A DNA stretch of 64,000 nucleotides from Gemmobacter fulvus (GTDB taxonomy: Bacteria > Pseudomonadota > Alphaproteobacteria > Rhodobacterales > Rhodobacteraceae): the NCBI RefSeq assembly GCF_018798885.1, contig NZ_CP076362.1, forward strand, positions 62,001 to 126,000, read 5' to 3'. A program made the position numbers and the translations under genes. The notes beneath the pieces are model-generated. The model was not told the origin of the DNA, did no database searches, and saw only the letters and a program-made list of their open reading frames with translations. Positions 8,753 to 17,514 of this stretch are shown here, piece after piece; the first letter of the stretch is position 1; each line of letters begins with the position of its first letter.

Positions 8753-9907
8753 ATGGCAGATCGCAGCTTTCTGGACTGGCCGTTTTTCGAGCCCCGGCAC
8801 CGCAGCCTGAAGGCGGCGCTGGAGGCATGGTGCGGCACGCATCTGCCGGTGGATCATGGCGATGCCGATGCGGCCTGCCGCGATCTGGTGGCAGGGCTGG
8901 GGGCGGCGGGCTGGTTGCAGCACAGTGCAGCGGGGGAGGGCGAGGTGCTGGATGTGCGCAGCCTGTGCCTGATCCGCGAGACGCTGGCGCGGCACGATGG
9001 TCTGGCCGATTTTGCCTTTGCCATGCAGGGGCTTGGCATGGGGGCGGTATCGCTGTTCGGCACGCCTGCGCAGCGCGGCTGGCTGGAGCGGACGCGGAGT
9101 GGTGGGGCGATTGCTGGCTTTGCGCTGACCGAACCGGGGGCCGGATCGGATGTGGCGCAGACGGCGACCACGGCCGAGCGGGTGCCGGGTGGCTATCGGT
9201 TGACCGGCGAGAAGACCTATATTTCCAACGGCGGCATTGCCGATGTCTATGTGATCTTTGCCCGCACCGGCGAGGGGCCGGGGGCCAAGGGCCTTTCGGC
9301 CTTTCTGTTGCCGGCCGATGCGCCGGGGCTGGAGGTGGTGGCGCGGATCGCGGTGATCGCGCCGCATCCGCTGGCGCATCTGCGGCTCGACGGGGTGATC
9401 CTGCCGGACAGCGCGCGGATCGGGGCGCCAGGGGCGGGGTTCAAGATCGCCATGTCGGTGCTGGATGTGTTCCGCGCCACCGTGGGGGCGGCGGCGCTGG
9501 GGTTTGCGCGCCGCGCATTGGACGAGGCGTTGGTTCGGGTGCAGCGGTCGCGTGTGGGTGGTGGCTGTCTGGCCGATCATCAGATGGTGCAGGGCCATCT
9601 GGCCGATATGGCGCTGGAGATCGATGCGGCGGCGCTGCTGGTCTATCGCGCCGCCTGGACCAAGGACCAAGGCGCGGCGCGGGTCAGCCGCGAGGCCGCG
9701 ATGGCCAAGCTTTACGCCACCGAGGCGGCGCAGCGGGTGATCGACACCGCGCTGCAACTGCATGGCGGCGACGGGGTGCGCCACGGCTTTGCGGTGGAAA
9801 GCCTGTATCGGGAAATCCGCGCGCTGCGCATCTATGAAGGTGCGAGCGATGTGCAAAAGCTGGTCATTGCGCGGAATGTGCTGGCAGAACCGGGAGGGAT
9901 CGGATGA
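8753..9907 (+). CDS. Acyl-CoA dehydrogenase family protein
   Basis: A 384-residue FAD-dependent acyl-CoA dehydrogenase. [12 protein letters not shown] and [10 protein letters not shown] are the two family signature regions. [10 protein letters not shown] and [17 protein letters not shown] form the C-terminal part, with Glu362 of IYEGA as the likely catalytic base. It probably introduces a double bond into the alicyclic or ring-opened CoA ester produced by the monooxygenase/reductase. The start at 8753 has a close AGGA. The stop overlaps the next gene by four bases. Confidence 0.86.
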   Translation: MADRSFLDWPFFEPRHRSLKAALEAWCGTHLPVDHGDADAACRDLVAGLGAAGWLQHSAAGEGEVLDVRSLCLIRETLARHDGLADFAFAMQGLGMGAVSLFGTPAQRGWLERTRSGGAIAGFALTEPGAGSDVAQTATTAERVPGGYRLTGEKTYISNGGIADVYVIFARTGEGPGAKGLSAFLLPADAPGLEVVARIAVIAPHPLAHLRLDGVILPDSARIGAPGAGFKIAMSVLDVFRATVGAAALGFARRALDEALVRVQRSRVGGGCLADHQMVQGHLADMALEIDAAALLVYRAAWTKDQGAARVSREAAMAKLYATEAAQRVIDTALQLHGGDGVRHGFAVESLYREIRALRIYEGASDVQKLVIARNVLAEPGGIG

Positions 9908-10356
9908 CACAATCATTGCAGGGCGGCATCACGCGGGCGGTGGAAGGGCTGGAGGGGATCGAATGGAATATCCTTGGCCAGCGCTATTTCCCCAAGGCCG
10001 ATTGCGGGTCGAGTTTCGCCTTTGAAACCAACAGCGAGGCGGGCCAGTTCGTGCCGGTGCATGTGCATCCGACGCAGGATGAATTCATCCTGGTGCAGGA
10101 GGGCGAGCTTCATGTGAAGCTGGATGGCGTCTGGTCGGTGGCCAAGGCCGGTGATCTGGTGCGGATGCCGCGCGGGGTGCCGCATGGCTATTTCAACAAA
10201 TCCGACAAGCCGGCACGGGCGCTGTTCTGGGTTTCGCCCGCCGGGCAGTTGCGCGCGCTGTTCGAACAGCTGCACAACATGACGGATATTCCGGCGGTGA
10301 TTGCCACCTCGGCCCGGCATGAGGTGGATTTCCTGCCGCCCGAGGCGAATGACTGA
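9904..10356 (+). CDS. Cupin-domain protein of the aryl-CoA operon
   Basis: A 150-residue single-domain cupin. [17 protein letters not shown] supplies the HxH...E metal ligands, and [11 protein letters not shown] the final His. Such proteins can be metal-dependent dioxygenases, isomerases or small-molecule sensors. Here it is translationally coupled to the acyl-CoA dehydrogenase and thioesterase genes, so a role on a pathway intermediate is likely, but no specific reaction can be assigned. Confidence 0.8.
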   Translation: MTQSLQGGITRAVEGLEGIEWNILGQRYFPKADCGSSFAFETNSEAGQFVPVHVHPTQDEFILVQEGELHVKLDGVWSVAKAGDLVRMPRGVPHGYFNKSDKPARALFWVSPAGQLRALFEQLHNMTDIPAVIATSARHEVDFLPPEAND

Positions 10357-10769
10357 TGTTGTATGCGCGCGAAATTCCGGTCGAATTCAACCACTGCGAC
10401 CCGGCGGGCATCGTGTTTTACCCCCGCTATTTCGAGATGACCAATTCGGTTGTCGAGAATTTCTTTGCCGATGTTCTGCGCTATCCCTTTGCGCGGATCA
10501 CGATGGAGGAACATGCGGGTGTGCCGACGGTGCGGATCGAGGCCGATTTTCGCGCGCCTTCGCGGCTGGGGGACCGGCTGGCCTTCACGCTGGAGGTGAA
10601 GCGGATCGGGCGGACCAGCGTTGCGGTGCAGATCCGGGCGGCGGTCGGGGCGCAAACCCGGATGGAGGTCGATCTGACGCTGGTCTGGATCACACCTGAA
10701 GGGCAGGCCGCGGTCTGGCCCGATCCGATCCGGCAGCGGCTGACAGAATTCAAGGAGGCAGAGGCATGA
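10356..10769 (+). CDS. Hotdog thioesterase, 4-hydroxybenzoyl-CoA thioesterase-like
   Basis: A 137-residue single hotdog domain. FNHCDPAGIVFYPRYFEM carries the Asp used by the Pseudomonas-type 4-hydroxybenzoyl-CoA thioesterases. TGATG couples it to the cupin gene, and its stop overlaps the Rid gene. It may release CoA from dead-end aryl-CoA esters, protecting the CoA pool, or act at a defined pathway step. Confidence 0.84.
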   Translation: MLYAREIPVEFNHCDPAGIVFYPRYFEMTNSVVENFFADVLRYPFARITMEEHAGVPTVRIEADFRAPSRLGDRLAFTLEVKRIGRTSVAVQIRAAVGAQTRMEVDLTLVWITPEGQAAVWPDPIRQRLTEFKEAEA

Positions 10770-11161
10770 CACATGAGGTGCTGCACCCGAAAGGGTGGAA
10801 GGCGACGCCGGGCTATTCCAATGGCATCGCCGCCACGGGCCGGATGGTGTTCACCGGCGGCATGATCGGCTGGAATGCCGATCAGGAATTCGAGACGGAT
10901 GATTTCGTGGGCCAGGTGGAGGCGGCGCTGCGCGGCATCATCGCCGTGCTGGCCGAGGCCGGGGCCGGGCCGGAGCATCTGGTGCGGCTGACCTGGTATG
11001 TGACCAGCAAGGCCGAATACCTGGACAATCTGAAAGACCTGGGCCGCGTCTACAAGGCGGTGATCGGCAAGCATTATCCGGCCATGGCCCTGATGCAGGT
11101 GGTGGCGCTGGTCGAGGACCGGGCCAAGGTTGAAATCGAAGCGACCGCCGTCATCCCGTAA
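10766..11161 (+). CDS. Rid (YjgF/UK114) family protein lacking the deaminase arginine
   Basis: A 131-residue Rid-family protein. The C-terminal VEIEATAVI segment and FTGGMIGWN are typical. In RidA the catalytic Arg lies in a YPARS-type motif, but here the sequence reads YPAMALMQVVAL, with Met in its place. It therefore probably belongs to a Rid subgroup without imine deaminase activity or with another chemistry. In an aminobenzoyl-CoA pathway an enamine/imine intermediate would be expected, which makes its presence meaningful. It overlaps the thioesterase gene by four bases. Confidence 0.82.
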   Translation: MTHEVLHPKGWKATPGYSNGIAATGRMVFTGGMIGWNADQEFETDDFVGQVEAALRGIIAVLAEAGAGPEHLVRLTWYVTSKAEYLDNLKDLGRVYKAVIGKHYPAMALMQVVALVEDRAKVEIEATAVIP

Positions 11162-11245
11162 GCGGGGCGGCTGCACGCCATTCCGGGGCACAGGGCACGT
11201 CAGAGGCCCGGCCCCGCTGACATCCTCCAGACAGGGAGACCGAAG

Positions 11246-12883
11246 ATGAGAGGCCATCCGCTCGGCCCGTCGGCCCATACCGACACGTTCACGCGCGACA
11301 ACCTTCCGCCCGCCGATCTGTGGCCCGAGCTGCGGCTGGAGGGGTTTGCCTACCCGGACCGGCTCAATGCGGCGGTGGAGCTGACCGACCGCATGGTGGC
11401 GGCGGGGCATGGCGACCGCCCGGCGCTGATCGGCAACGGGCGGATGCGCACCTACAAGGAGCTGACCGACTGGACCAACCGCATCGCCCATGCGCTGATC
11501 GAGGATTACGGCGTCAAGCCCGGCAACCGGGTGCTGATCCGCAGCGCCAACAATCCGGCGATGGTGGCCTGCTGGCTGGCGGCAACCAAGGCGGGGGCGG
11601 TGGTGGTGAACACCATGCCGATGCTGCGGGCGGGCGAATTGGCCAAGATCATCGACAAGGCCGAAATCAGCCATGCGCTCTGTGACACGCGGCTGATGGA
11701 CGAGCTGGCGCTGGCGGCCAAGGACAGCGGCTTTCTGAAAACCGTGGTCGGCTTTGACGGCACCGCCAATCACGATGCCGAACTGGACCGGGCGGCGCTG
11801 TCAAAGCCGGTGCAATTGCAGGCGGTTCAGACCGGGCGGGATGATGTGGCGCTGCTCGGCTTCACTTCGGGCACGACGGGAGAGCCGAAGGCCACGATGC
11901 ACTTTCACCGCGACATCCTGATCATCGCGGATGCCTATGCCAAGGAAGTGTTGGATGTGCAGCCCGAGGATGTGTTTGTCGGCTCGCCGCCCTTGGCCTT
12001 CACCTTCGGGCTGGGGGGGCTTGCGGTGTTTCCCTTGCGCTTTGGGGCCTCGGCGGCGCTGCTGGAAAATGCCTCGCCCCCCAATATGATCGAGATCATC
12101 CAGAAATACCGCGCGACCGTCTGTTTCACCGCGCCGACCGCGTATCGTGTGATGTTGCGCGCGATGGAGGAAGGCGCGGATCTGAGCAGTCTGCGCGCGG
12201 CGGTTTCGGCGGGCGAAACCCTGCCGGGGCCGGTCTATGACGAATGGATCGCCAAGACCGGCAAGCCGATGCTTGATGGCATCGGATCGACGGAACTGCT
12301 GCATATCTTCCTGTCCAACCGCTTTGGCGACAGCCACCCCGCCTGCACCGGGCGGCCGCTGACGGGGTATGAGGCGCGCGTCATCGGGCCGGACGGGGCC
12401 GAATTGCCGCGCGGGCAGACGGGCCGTCTGGCGGTGCGCGGGCCGGTGGGGTGCCGTTACCTGAACGCACCGGAAAAGCAGCGCGATTACGTCAAGGATG
12501 GCTGGAACCTGACCGGCGACAGTTTCTGGCAGGATGAGGCGGGCTATTTCCACTTTGCCGCCCGCACCGATGGCATCATCCTGTCGGCAGGTTACAACAT
12601 CGCCGGGCCAGAGGTGGAGGCGGCGCTGCTGGCCCATGCCGATGTGCTGGAATGCGCGGTCGTGGGCGCGCCCGATGCCGAGCGCGGCCAGATCGTCGAG
12701 GCGCATGTGGTGCTGCGCGCGGGCTGCGTGGGCGATGCCGCCATGGCCAAGGCCTTGCAGGATCACGTCAAATCGGTGATCGCCCCGTTCAAATATCCGC
12801 GCCGGGTGGTGTTCACCGCAGCACTGCCCAAGACCGAAAGCGGCAAGATACAGCGATTCCGCCTGCTTGAGGGGCGGAGCTGA
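11246..12883 (+). CDS. Aryl-CoA ligase, 2-aminobenzoate/benzoate-CoA ligase-like
   Basis: A 545-residue acyl-adenylate-forming enzyme that would activate the aromatic acid to its CoA thioester with ATP, the entry step of the pathway. The P-loop GFTSGTTGEPKAT starts near residue 208, DGIGSTELLHIF is the A5-like region, and PKTESGKIQRF carries the catalytic Lys (about 534). The YLNAPEKQRDYVKDGW region is like benzoate-CoA ligases. The ATG at 11246 follows GGGAG. An 84-base gap separates it from the Rid gene, and the ABC importer genes follow. Substrate specificity cannot be read directly. Confidence 0.85.
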   Translation: MRGHPLGPSAHTDTFTRDNLPPADLWPELRLEGFAYPDRLNAAVELTDRMVAAGHGDRPALIGNGRMRTYKELTDWTNRIAHALIEDYGVKPGNRVLIRSANNPAMVACWLAATKAGAVVVNTMPMLRAGELAKIIDKAEISHALCDTRLMDELALAAKDSGFLKTVVGFDGTANHDAELDRAALSKPVQLQAVQTGRDDVALLGFTSGTTGEPKATMHFHRDILIIADAYAKEVLDVQPEDVFVGSPPLAFTFGLGGLAVFPLRFGASAALLENASPPNMIEIIQKYRATVCFTAPTAYRVMLRAMEEGADLSSLRAAVSAGETLPGPVYDEWIAKTGKPMLDGIGSTELLHIFLSNRFGDSHPACTGRPLTGYEARVIGPDGAELPRGQTGRLAVRGPVGCRYLNAPEKQRDYVKDGWNLTGDSFWQDEAGYFHFAARTDGIILSAGYNIAGPEVEAALLAHADVLECAVVGAPDAERGQIVEAHVVLRAGCVGDAAMAKALQDHVKSVIAPFKYPRRVVFTAALPKTESGKIQRFRLLEGRS

Positions 12884-12948
12884 CGGTTGGGCTTGGCAAG
12901 GCCCGCAAAAACGCAAGACTGAACAAGAACCAACAGGGAGCCAACAGG

Positions 12949-14097
12949 ATGAAACTGAAAACCGGATTGATGGGCACGATTGCGGCGCTGGCGCTTGGCC
13001 TCGGCATGGCGCAGGCCGAAGGGGTGAAGGTCGGCATGATCACCACCCTGTCGGGTGGCGGCGCGGGTCTGGGTGTGGATACGCGCGACGGCTTTCTGCT
13101 GGCGCTGAAACAGGCGGGCGATGCCGCGAAGGGGATCGAGCTGATCATCGAGGATGACCAGCAGAAACCCGATATCGCGGTGCAGATCGCCGACAAGATG
13201 ATCCAGTCCGATCAGGTTGATGTGCTGACCGGGATCGTCTGGTCCAACCTCGCCATGGCGGTGGTGCCAGCAGCGGTGGGGCAGGGCAAGTTCTACCTGT
13301 CGACCAATGCCGCGCCTTCGGCGCTGGCCGGGGCGGGCTGCAATCCGCAGTATTTCTCGGTCTCGTATCAGAATGACAACCTGCACGAGGCGGCAGGGGC
13401 CTATGCCAGCGGCGCGGGCATCGACAAGACCTTCATCATGGCCCCCAACTATCCGGCAGGGCAGGATTCGCTGGCGGGCTTCAAGCGCTTCTACACCGGC
13501 GAGGTGGTGAACGAGGTCTATACCCAGGTCGGTCAGACCGATTACGCGGCAGAAATCGCTCAGATCCGCGCTTCGGATGCGGATGCGGTGTTTTTCTTCC
13601 TGCCGGGCGGCATGGGCATCGCCTTCATGAAACAATATGCGGAATCGGGTGTGGGCAAGCCGGTGATCGGCCCGGCCTTCAGCTTCAGCCAGGACATTCT
13701 GCCCGCCGTGGGCGATGCCGCCCTGGGCGTGAAGAACACCGCGCAATGGGCCAAGGATCTGGACAACGCCGCCAACAAGGCCTTTGTCGAAGGGTTTCAG
13801 GCCGAATATGACCGTCTGCCCTCGCTTTATGCCGCACAGGCCTATGACACGGCGAACCTGCTGATCTCGGCCAGTGCCAAGGCCGATGTGGGCGATACCG
13901 AGGCCTTCCGCGCCGCCCTCGCCGCCGCCGATTTTGCCAGCGTGCGCGGCAAGTTCCGCTTTGGCCCGAACCAGCACCCGATCCAGGACATCTATGTCCG
14001 CGAAGTGGTGAAAGAGGGTGATGTGCTGACCAACAAGATCATCGGCACCGCGATGACCGACCGGGGCGATGCCTACGCCGATCAGTGCAAGATGTGA
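12949..14097 (+). CDS. ABC transporter substrate-binding protein, branched-chain type
   Basis: A 382-residue periplasmic-binding protein of the LivJ/K type (Peripla_BP_6) with a signal peptide (MKLKTGLMGTIAALALGLG, probable cut after AQA). The start of the mature protein, VKVGMITTLSGGGAGLG, is typical. Conserved aromatic and polar residues of the family are present, but no amino acid ligand can be predicted. Its position after the aryl-CoA ligase suggests it captures the aromatic acid. A strong hairpin follows the stop (14107-14127). Confidence 0.85.
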   Translation: MKLKTGLMGTIAALALGLGMAQAEGVKVGMITTLSGGGAGLGVDTRDGFLLALKQAGDAAKGIELIIEDDQQKPDIAVQIADKMIQSDQVDVLTGIVWSNLAMAVVPAAVGQGKFYLSTNAAPSALAGAGCNPQYFSVSYQNDNLHEAAGAYASGAGIDKTFIMAPNYPAGQDSLAGFKRFYTGEVVNEVYTQVGQTDYAAEIAQIRASDADAVFFFLPGGMGIAFMKQYAESGVGKPVIGPAFSFSQDILPAVGDAALGVKNTAQWAKDLDNAANKAFVEGFQAEYDRLPSLYAAQAYDTANLLISASAKADVGDTEAFRAALAAADFASVRGKFRFGPNQHPIQDIYVREVVKEGDVLTNKIIGTAMTDRGDAYADQCKM

Positions 14098-14106
14098 TCC
14101 CTGGTG

Positions 14107-14127
14107 GGGCCGGGGCATCCCCGGCCC
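14107..14127 (+). terminator. Hairpin between binding-protein and permease genes
   Basis: GGGCCGGGG and CCCCGGCCC (9-bp stem) flank a three-base CAT loop, directly after the substrate-binding protein stop. No U tract follows, so it is more likely a partial terminator or 3'-end stabiliser that raises binding protein over permease. Confidence 0.6.
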
Positions 14128-14160
14128 GCCTTCCCCGAGCATGAGGAAAGGAAGCGCGTG

Positions 14161-15072
14161 ATGCTTCTGGCGGAACAGGCCCTGAACGGCCTGCAATACG
14201 GGATGATGCTGTTTCTGATGGCGGCGGGCCTGACGCTGGTGTTCGGTGTCATGGGGCTGATCAATCTGGCGCATGGCTCGCTTTACATGATCGGGGCCTT
14301 TGCCTGCGCCTGGGTGGCGGCGGCGACCGGCTCGTTCTGGCTGGGGCTGGTGGCGAGCCTCGCGGCGGCGGCGGCGGCCGGCGCGCTGGTGGAAATGGTG
14401 GTGATCCGAAGGCTTTATGCCCGAGACCATCTGGATCAGGTGCTGGCGACCTTTGCGCTGATCCTGGTGTTTTCCGAAGGCACGCGCTGGGTGTTCGGCT
14501 CGTTCCCGCTGTATCTGACCCTGCCGCCGCTGCTGTCGGGGGCGATCACCTTGCCCGGCGGGTTGCAGTATCCGCTGTTCCGGCTGGTCATCATCGGCGT
14601 TGGTGCGGCGGTTGCGATCGGGCTGTGGCTGCTGATCACCCGCACGCGGCTTGGAATCCGCATCCGCGCGGGCGAGGCTGACCGCGAAATGATCGGCGCG
14701 CTTGGTGTCGATATTGCCAAGCTCTACACCATCGTCTTTGCCCTTGGCGCGGCGCTGGCCGGGCTGGCGGGGGCGCTGGTCGGCGCGATCCAGTCGGTGC
14801 AGGTGGGCATGGGCGAGCCGGTGCTGATCCTCGCCTTTGTCGTGATCGTCATTGGCGGTATCGGCTCGATCAAGGGCGCGCTGGTGGGGGCGCTGCTGGT
14901 CGGGCTGACCGATACGCTGGGCAAGGCGCTGCTGCCGGGGCTGTTTGCGCAGGTGATGGCACCGTCCAGCGCCAATACCGTCGGCGCGTCGGTCGCCTCG
15001 ATGCTGATCTATATCCTGATGGCGGTGGTGCTGATCTGGCGGCCACAGGGGCTTTACGGGGCAAGGGGCTGA
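14161..15072 (+). CDS. LivH-type ABC permease
   Basis: A 303-residue inner-membrane permease with about eight hydrophobic segments. The family motifs GLTLVFGVMGLINLAHGSLYM and VVIVIGGIGSIKGALVGALL are clear. It pairs with the LivM-type protein to form the membrane channel. ATG 14161 follows AGGAAAGGA. It is four bases from the next gene. Confidence 0.86.
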   Translation: MLLAEQALNGLQYGMMLFLMAAGLTLVFGVMGLINLAHGSLYMIGAFACAWVAAATGSFWLGLVASLAAAAAAGALVEMVVIRRLYARDHLDQVLATFALILVFSEGTRWVFGSFPLYLTLPPLLSGAITLPGGLQYPLFRLVIIGVGAAVAIGLWLLITRTRLGIRIRAGEADREMIGALGVDIAKLYTIVFALGAALAGLAGALVGAIQSVQVGMGEPVLILAFVVIVIGGIGSIKGALVGALLVGLTDTLGKALLPGLFAQVMAPSSANTVGASVASMLIYILMAVVLIWRPQGLYGARG

Positions 15073-15075
15073 TCC

Positions 15076-16056
15076 ATGAACCGCGACACGATCCTGAACA
15101 TCACCATTTTCGGCGCGCTGGTTGCCACGGCGCTGCTGGCGCATGTGGCGGGGCAGGGCTTTACCGTCACGCTGGCCACCAAGGCCGCGATCTTTGCGCT
15201 GGCGGGGGTGGGGCTGAACCTCGCGCTTGGCTATGGCGGCCTTGTGTCCTTTGGCCATGCCGCCTTCTTTGGCATCGGCGGTTATGTGACCGGCATCTTT
15301 GCTAGCCATGCCGCCGCAGGCACCCCGGTGCTGACATTGCCCTTCACCGTGATGGGCAGCACCGACATGCTGGGCATCTGGCCGGTGGCGATGGCGGCGG
15401 CCGGCCTTGCGGCGCTGGCAATCGGCGCGCTGTCGCTGCGCACCAGCGGGGTCTATTTCATCATGGTCACGCTGGCCTTCGCGCAGATGCTCTATTACTT
15501 CGCGATCAGCTGGCCGCGTTATGGTGGCGAAGACGGGCTGAGCTTTTACACCCGCAACAACTTTCCCGGCCTCAATCCGTTTTCGCCACTGCATTACTTT
15601 GCCATCTGCGCCACGCTGCTGGGGTTGGCGCTGATCTTCACCGCCGTGGTGACGCAAAGCCGCTTTGGCCTTGCGCTGCAAGCGGCGCGACAGAACAGCC
15701 AGCGCACCGTGGCCGTGGGCATCCGTCCCTATGCGATCCGGCTGACCGCCTTTGTGCTGTCGGGCATGATCGTCGGGCTGGCGGGCGCGCTTTATGCCGA
15801 TCTCAACCGCTTTGTCAGCCCGGCGATGCTGTCCTGGCACATGTCGGGCGAGATCATGGTGTTCGTGATCCTCGGCGGGGTGGGGCGGCTGTGCGGGCCG
15901 GTGGCCGGGGCCGCGATCTTTATCCTGTTGGAACATCTGCTGGGCGGGATCAGCGATTACTGGCAGGCGCTGCTCGGGCTGCTGCTGCTGGGGATCGTGC
16001 TGTTCGCGCCCGGCGGCGTGCTGGGGCTGCTGAGCCGGAGGGGCCGTCATGTCTGA
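15076..16056 (+). CDS. LivM-type ABC permease
   Basis: A 326-residue permease with the N-terminal GVGLNLALGYGGLVSFGHAAFFGIGGYV family motif region and the loop VTQSRFGLALQAARQNSQRTVAVG that contacts the ATPase. It has many hydrophobic membrane spans. It overlaps the ATPase gene by eight bases. Confidence 0.86.
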   Translation: MNRDTILNITIFGALVATALLAHVAGQGFTVTLATKAAIFALAGVGLNLALGYGGLVSFGHAAFFGIGGYVTGIFASHAAAGTPVLTLPFTVMGSTDMLGIWPVAMAAAGLAALAIGALSLRTSGVYFIMVTLAFAQMLYYFAISWPRYGGEDGLSFYTRNNFPGLNPFSPLHYFAICATLLGLALIFTAVVTQSRFGLALQAARQNSQRTVAVGIRPYAIRLTAFVLSGMIVGLAGALYADLNRFVSPAMLSWHMSGEIMVFVILGGVGRLCGPVAGAAIFILLEHLLGGISDYWQALLGLLLLGIVLFAPGGVLGLLSRRGRHV

Positions 16057-16798
16057 ACCCGTGTTGCAAATCCAGGGTCTGCGCAAGGCTTATGGCGCGC
16101 TGACCGTCACCGATGATGTCAGCCTCGATCTGCGGCCGGGCGAGATTCATGCGCTGATCGGGCCGAACGGCGCAGGCAAATCCACGCTGATCAAACAGAT
16201 CGTCGGCGAGGTGCGGCCCGATGCTGGCACCATCCGGTTCGAGGGCCAGCAGATCGACCGGCTGGATACGGCCGCCCGCGCCCGTCTGGGTCTGGCGCGC
16301 AGCTTTCAGGTGTCGTCGATCATCCCCGATTTCACCGTGCTGCAAAATGTGGTGCTGGCGGTGGCCGGGGCCAGTGGCCATGTGTTCCGCTTTCATCTGC
16401 CGGTGCTGCGCGACCGCAACCTGACGGAACCCGCGATGTTCCACATCGGGCAGGCGGGGTTGCAGGGGCGGCAGCAGACGCGGGCGGCGGAACTGTCGCA
16501 TGGCGAGCGGCGCAAGCTGGAAATCGCGATGGCGCTGGCACTGCGCCCGCGCGCCTTTCTGCTTGATGAGCCGATGGCGGGCATGGGGCTGGAGGGCGGC
16601 AAGCAGCTGACCGCGATCCTGTCGGATCTGCGGACCGAAGCGCCGATCCTGCTGGTGGAACATGACATGGACGCGGTGTTCGCGCTGGCCGACCGCATTT
16701 CGGTGCTGGTCTATGGCAAGATCATCGCCAGCGGCAGCGTGGCCGAGATCCGCGCCAACCCGCAGGTGCGCCGGTCCTATCTGGGAGAAGACGCATGA
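16049..16798 (+). CDS. LivG-type ABC ATPase
   Basis: A 249-residue ATP-binding subunit. Walker A GPNGAGKST is near residue 38, the signature is LSHGERRKLEIA, Walker B is FLLDEP, and the switch His is in LLVEHDMD. It overlaps the permease gene before it and the second ATPase gene after it (four bases). It powers the importer of this operon. Confidence 0.87.
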   Translation: MSEPVLQIQGLRKAYGALTVTDDVSLDLRPGEIHALIGPNGAGKSTLIKQIVGEVRPDAGTIRFEGQQIDRLDTAARARLGLARSFQVSSIIPDFTVLQNVVLAVAGASGHVFRFHLPVLRDRNLTEPAMFHIGQAGLQGRQQTRAAELSHGERRKLEIAMALALRPRAFLLDEPMAGMGLEGGKQLTAILSDLRTEAPILLVEHDMDAVFALADRISVLVYGKIIASGSVAEIRANPQVRRSYLGEDA

Positions 16799-17484
16799 CG
16801 CGGCTGTTGGAGATCGAGGGGCTGACGGCGGGCTATGGCCCGGTGCAGGCGCTGTTCGGCATCTCGATGACGCTGGACGAAGGCGAGGTGGTGGCGCTGA
16901 TGGGCCGCAACGGCATGGGCAAGACCACGACCATCCGCTGCATCAGCCGCTTGTTGCCCCATTCCGGCGGCAGTCTGCGGGTGGCGGGGCAGGATGTGGC
17001 GGCGCTGTCGGCCCCGCGCGTGGCCCGGCTGGGGGTGGGGCTGGTGCCCGAGGGGCGGCGCTGTTTCGCGCCGCTGACCGTGGCCGAAAACCTGACCGTC
17101 GCGGCGCGTCCCGGCGCATGGGATATGGCGCGGGTCTGCGCGCTGTTCCCGCGTTTGCAGGAACGCATGGGGCAGGTGTCGCGCACCCTGTCGGGGGGCG
17201 AGCAACAGATGCTGGCCATCGGTCGTGCGTTGATGACCAATCCGCGCCTGCTGATCCTCGATGAGGCCACCGAAGGGCTGGCCCCGGTGGTGCGGCAAGA
17301 GATCTGGGCCGGGGTGCGGCAGCTGAAGGCCGAGGGCCTGTCGATCCTGCTGGTCGACAAATCGCTGAAGGAAATCGCCTCGGTCGCAGACCGCGCCGTC
17401 ATCGTGGAACGCGGCAGCACGGTCTGGCAGGGTCAGATCGCGGCACTTGGCCCCGATCTGACCGACCGGTATCTGGGCGTCTGA
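16795..17484 (+). CDS. LivF-type ABC ATPase
   Basis: A 229-residue second ATPase of the same importer. Walker A is GRNGMGKTT, the signature LSGGEQQMLAIGRAL and Walker B LLILDEA. The usual H-loop His is replaced by Lys in LLVDKSLKE, where family members generally read EQ or EH-type sequences. It is the last gene of the aromatic operon. A dyad (17484-17514) separates it from the convergent copper genes. Confidence 0.86.
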   Translation: MTRLLEIEGLTAGYGPVQALFGISMTLDEGEVVALMGRNGMGKTTTIRCISRLLPHSGGSLRVAGQDVAALSAPRVARLGVGLVPEGRRCFAPLTVAENLTVAARPGAWDMARVCALFPRLQERMGQVSRTLSGGEQQMLAIGRALMTNPRLLILDEATEGLAPVVRQEIWAGVRQLKAEGLSILLVDKSLKEIASVADRAVIVERGSTVWQGQIAALGPDLTDRYLGV

Positions 17485-17514
17485 TCCTGCCGGGCCTCAG
17501 GGGGCCAGCAGGAT
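17484..17514. terminator. Convergent-gene hairpin between ABC ATPase and copD
   Basis: ATCCTGC (17484-17490) pairs with GCAGGAT (17508-17514), and an inner GGCC pair (17493-17496 with 17503-17506) is possible. It lies between the stops of two convergent genes and could end transcription both ways. There is no clear T run. Confidence 0.4.

Noticed and set aside
12763-16086. 1107-codon minus-strand open frame across the ABC importer genes
   Set aside because: It lies opposite four well-supported plus-strand genes, is rich in His, Arg, Gln and Gly, and has no recognisable domain. GC-rich codon usage leaves long open frames on the opposite strand.
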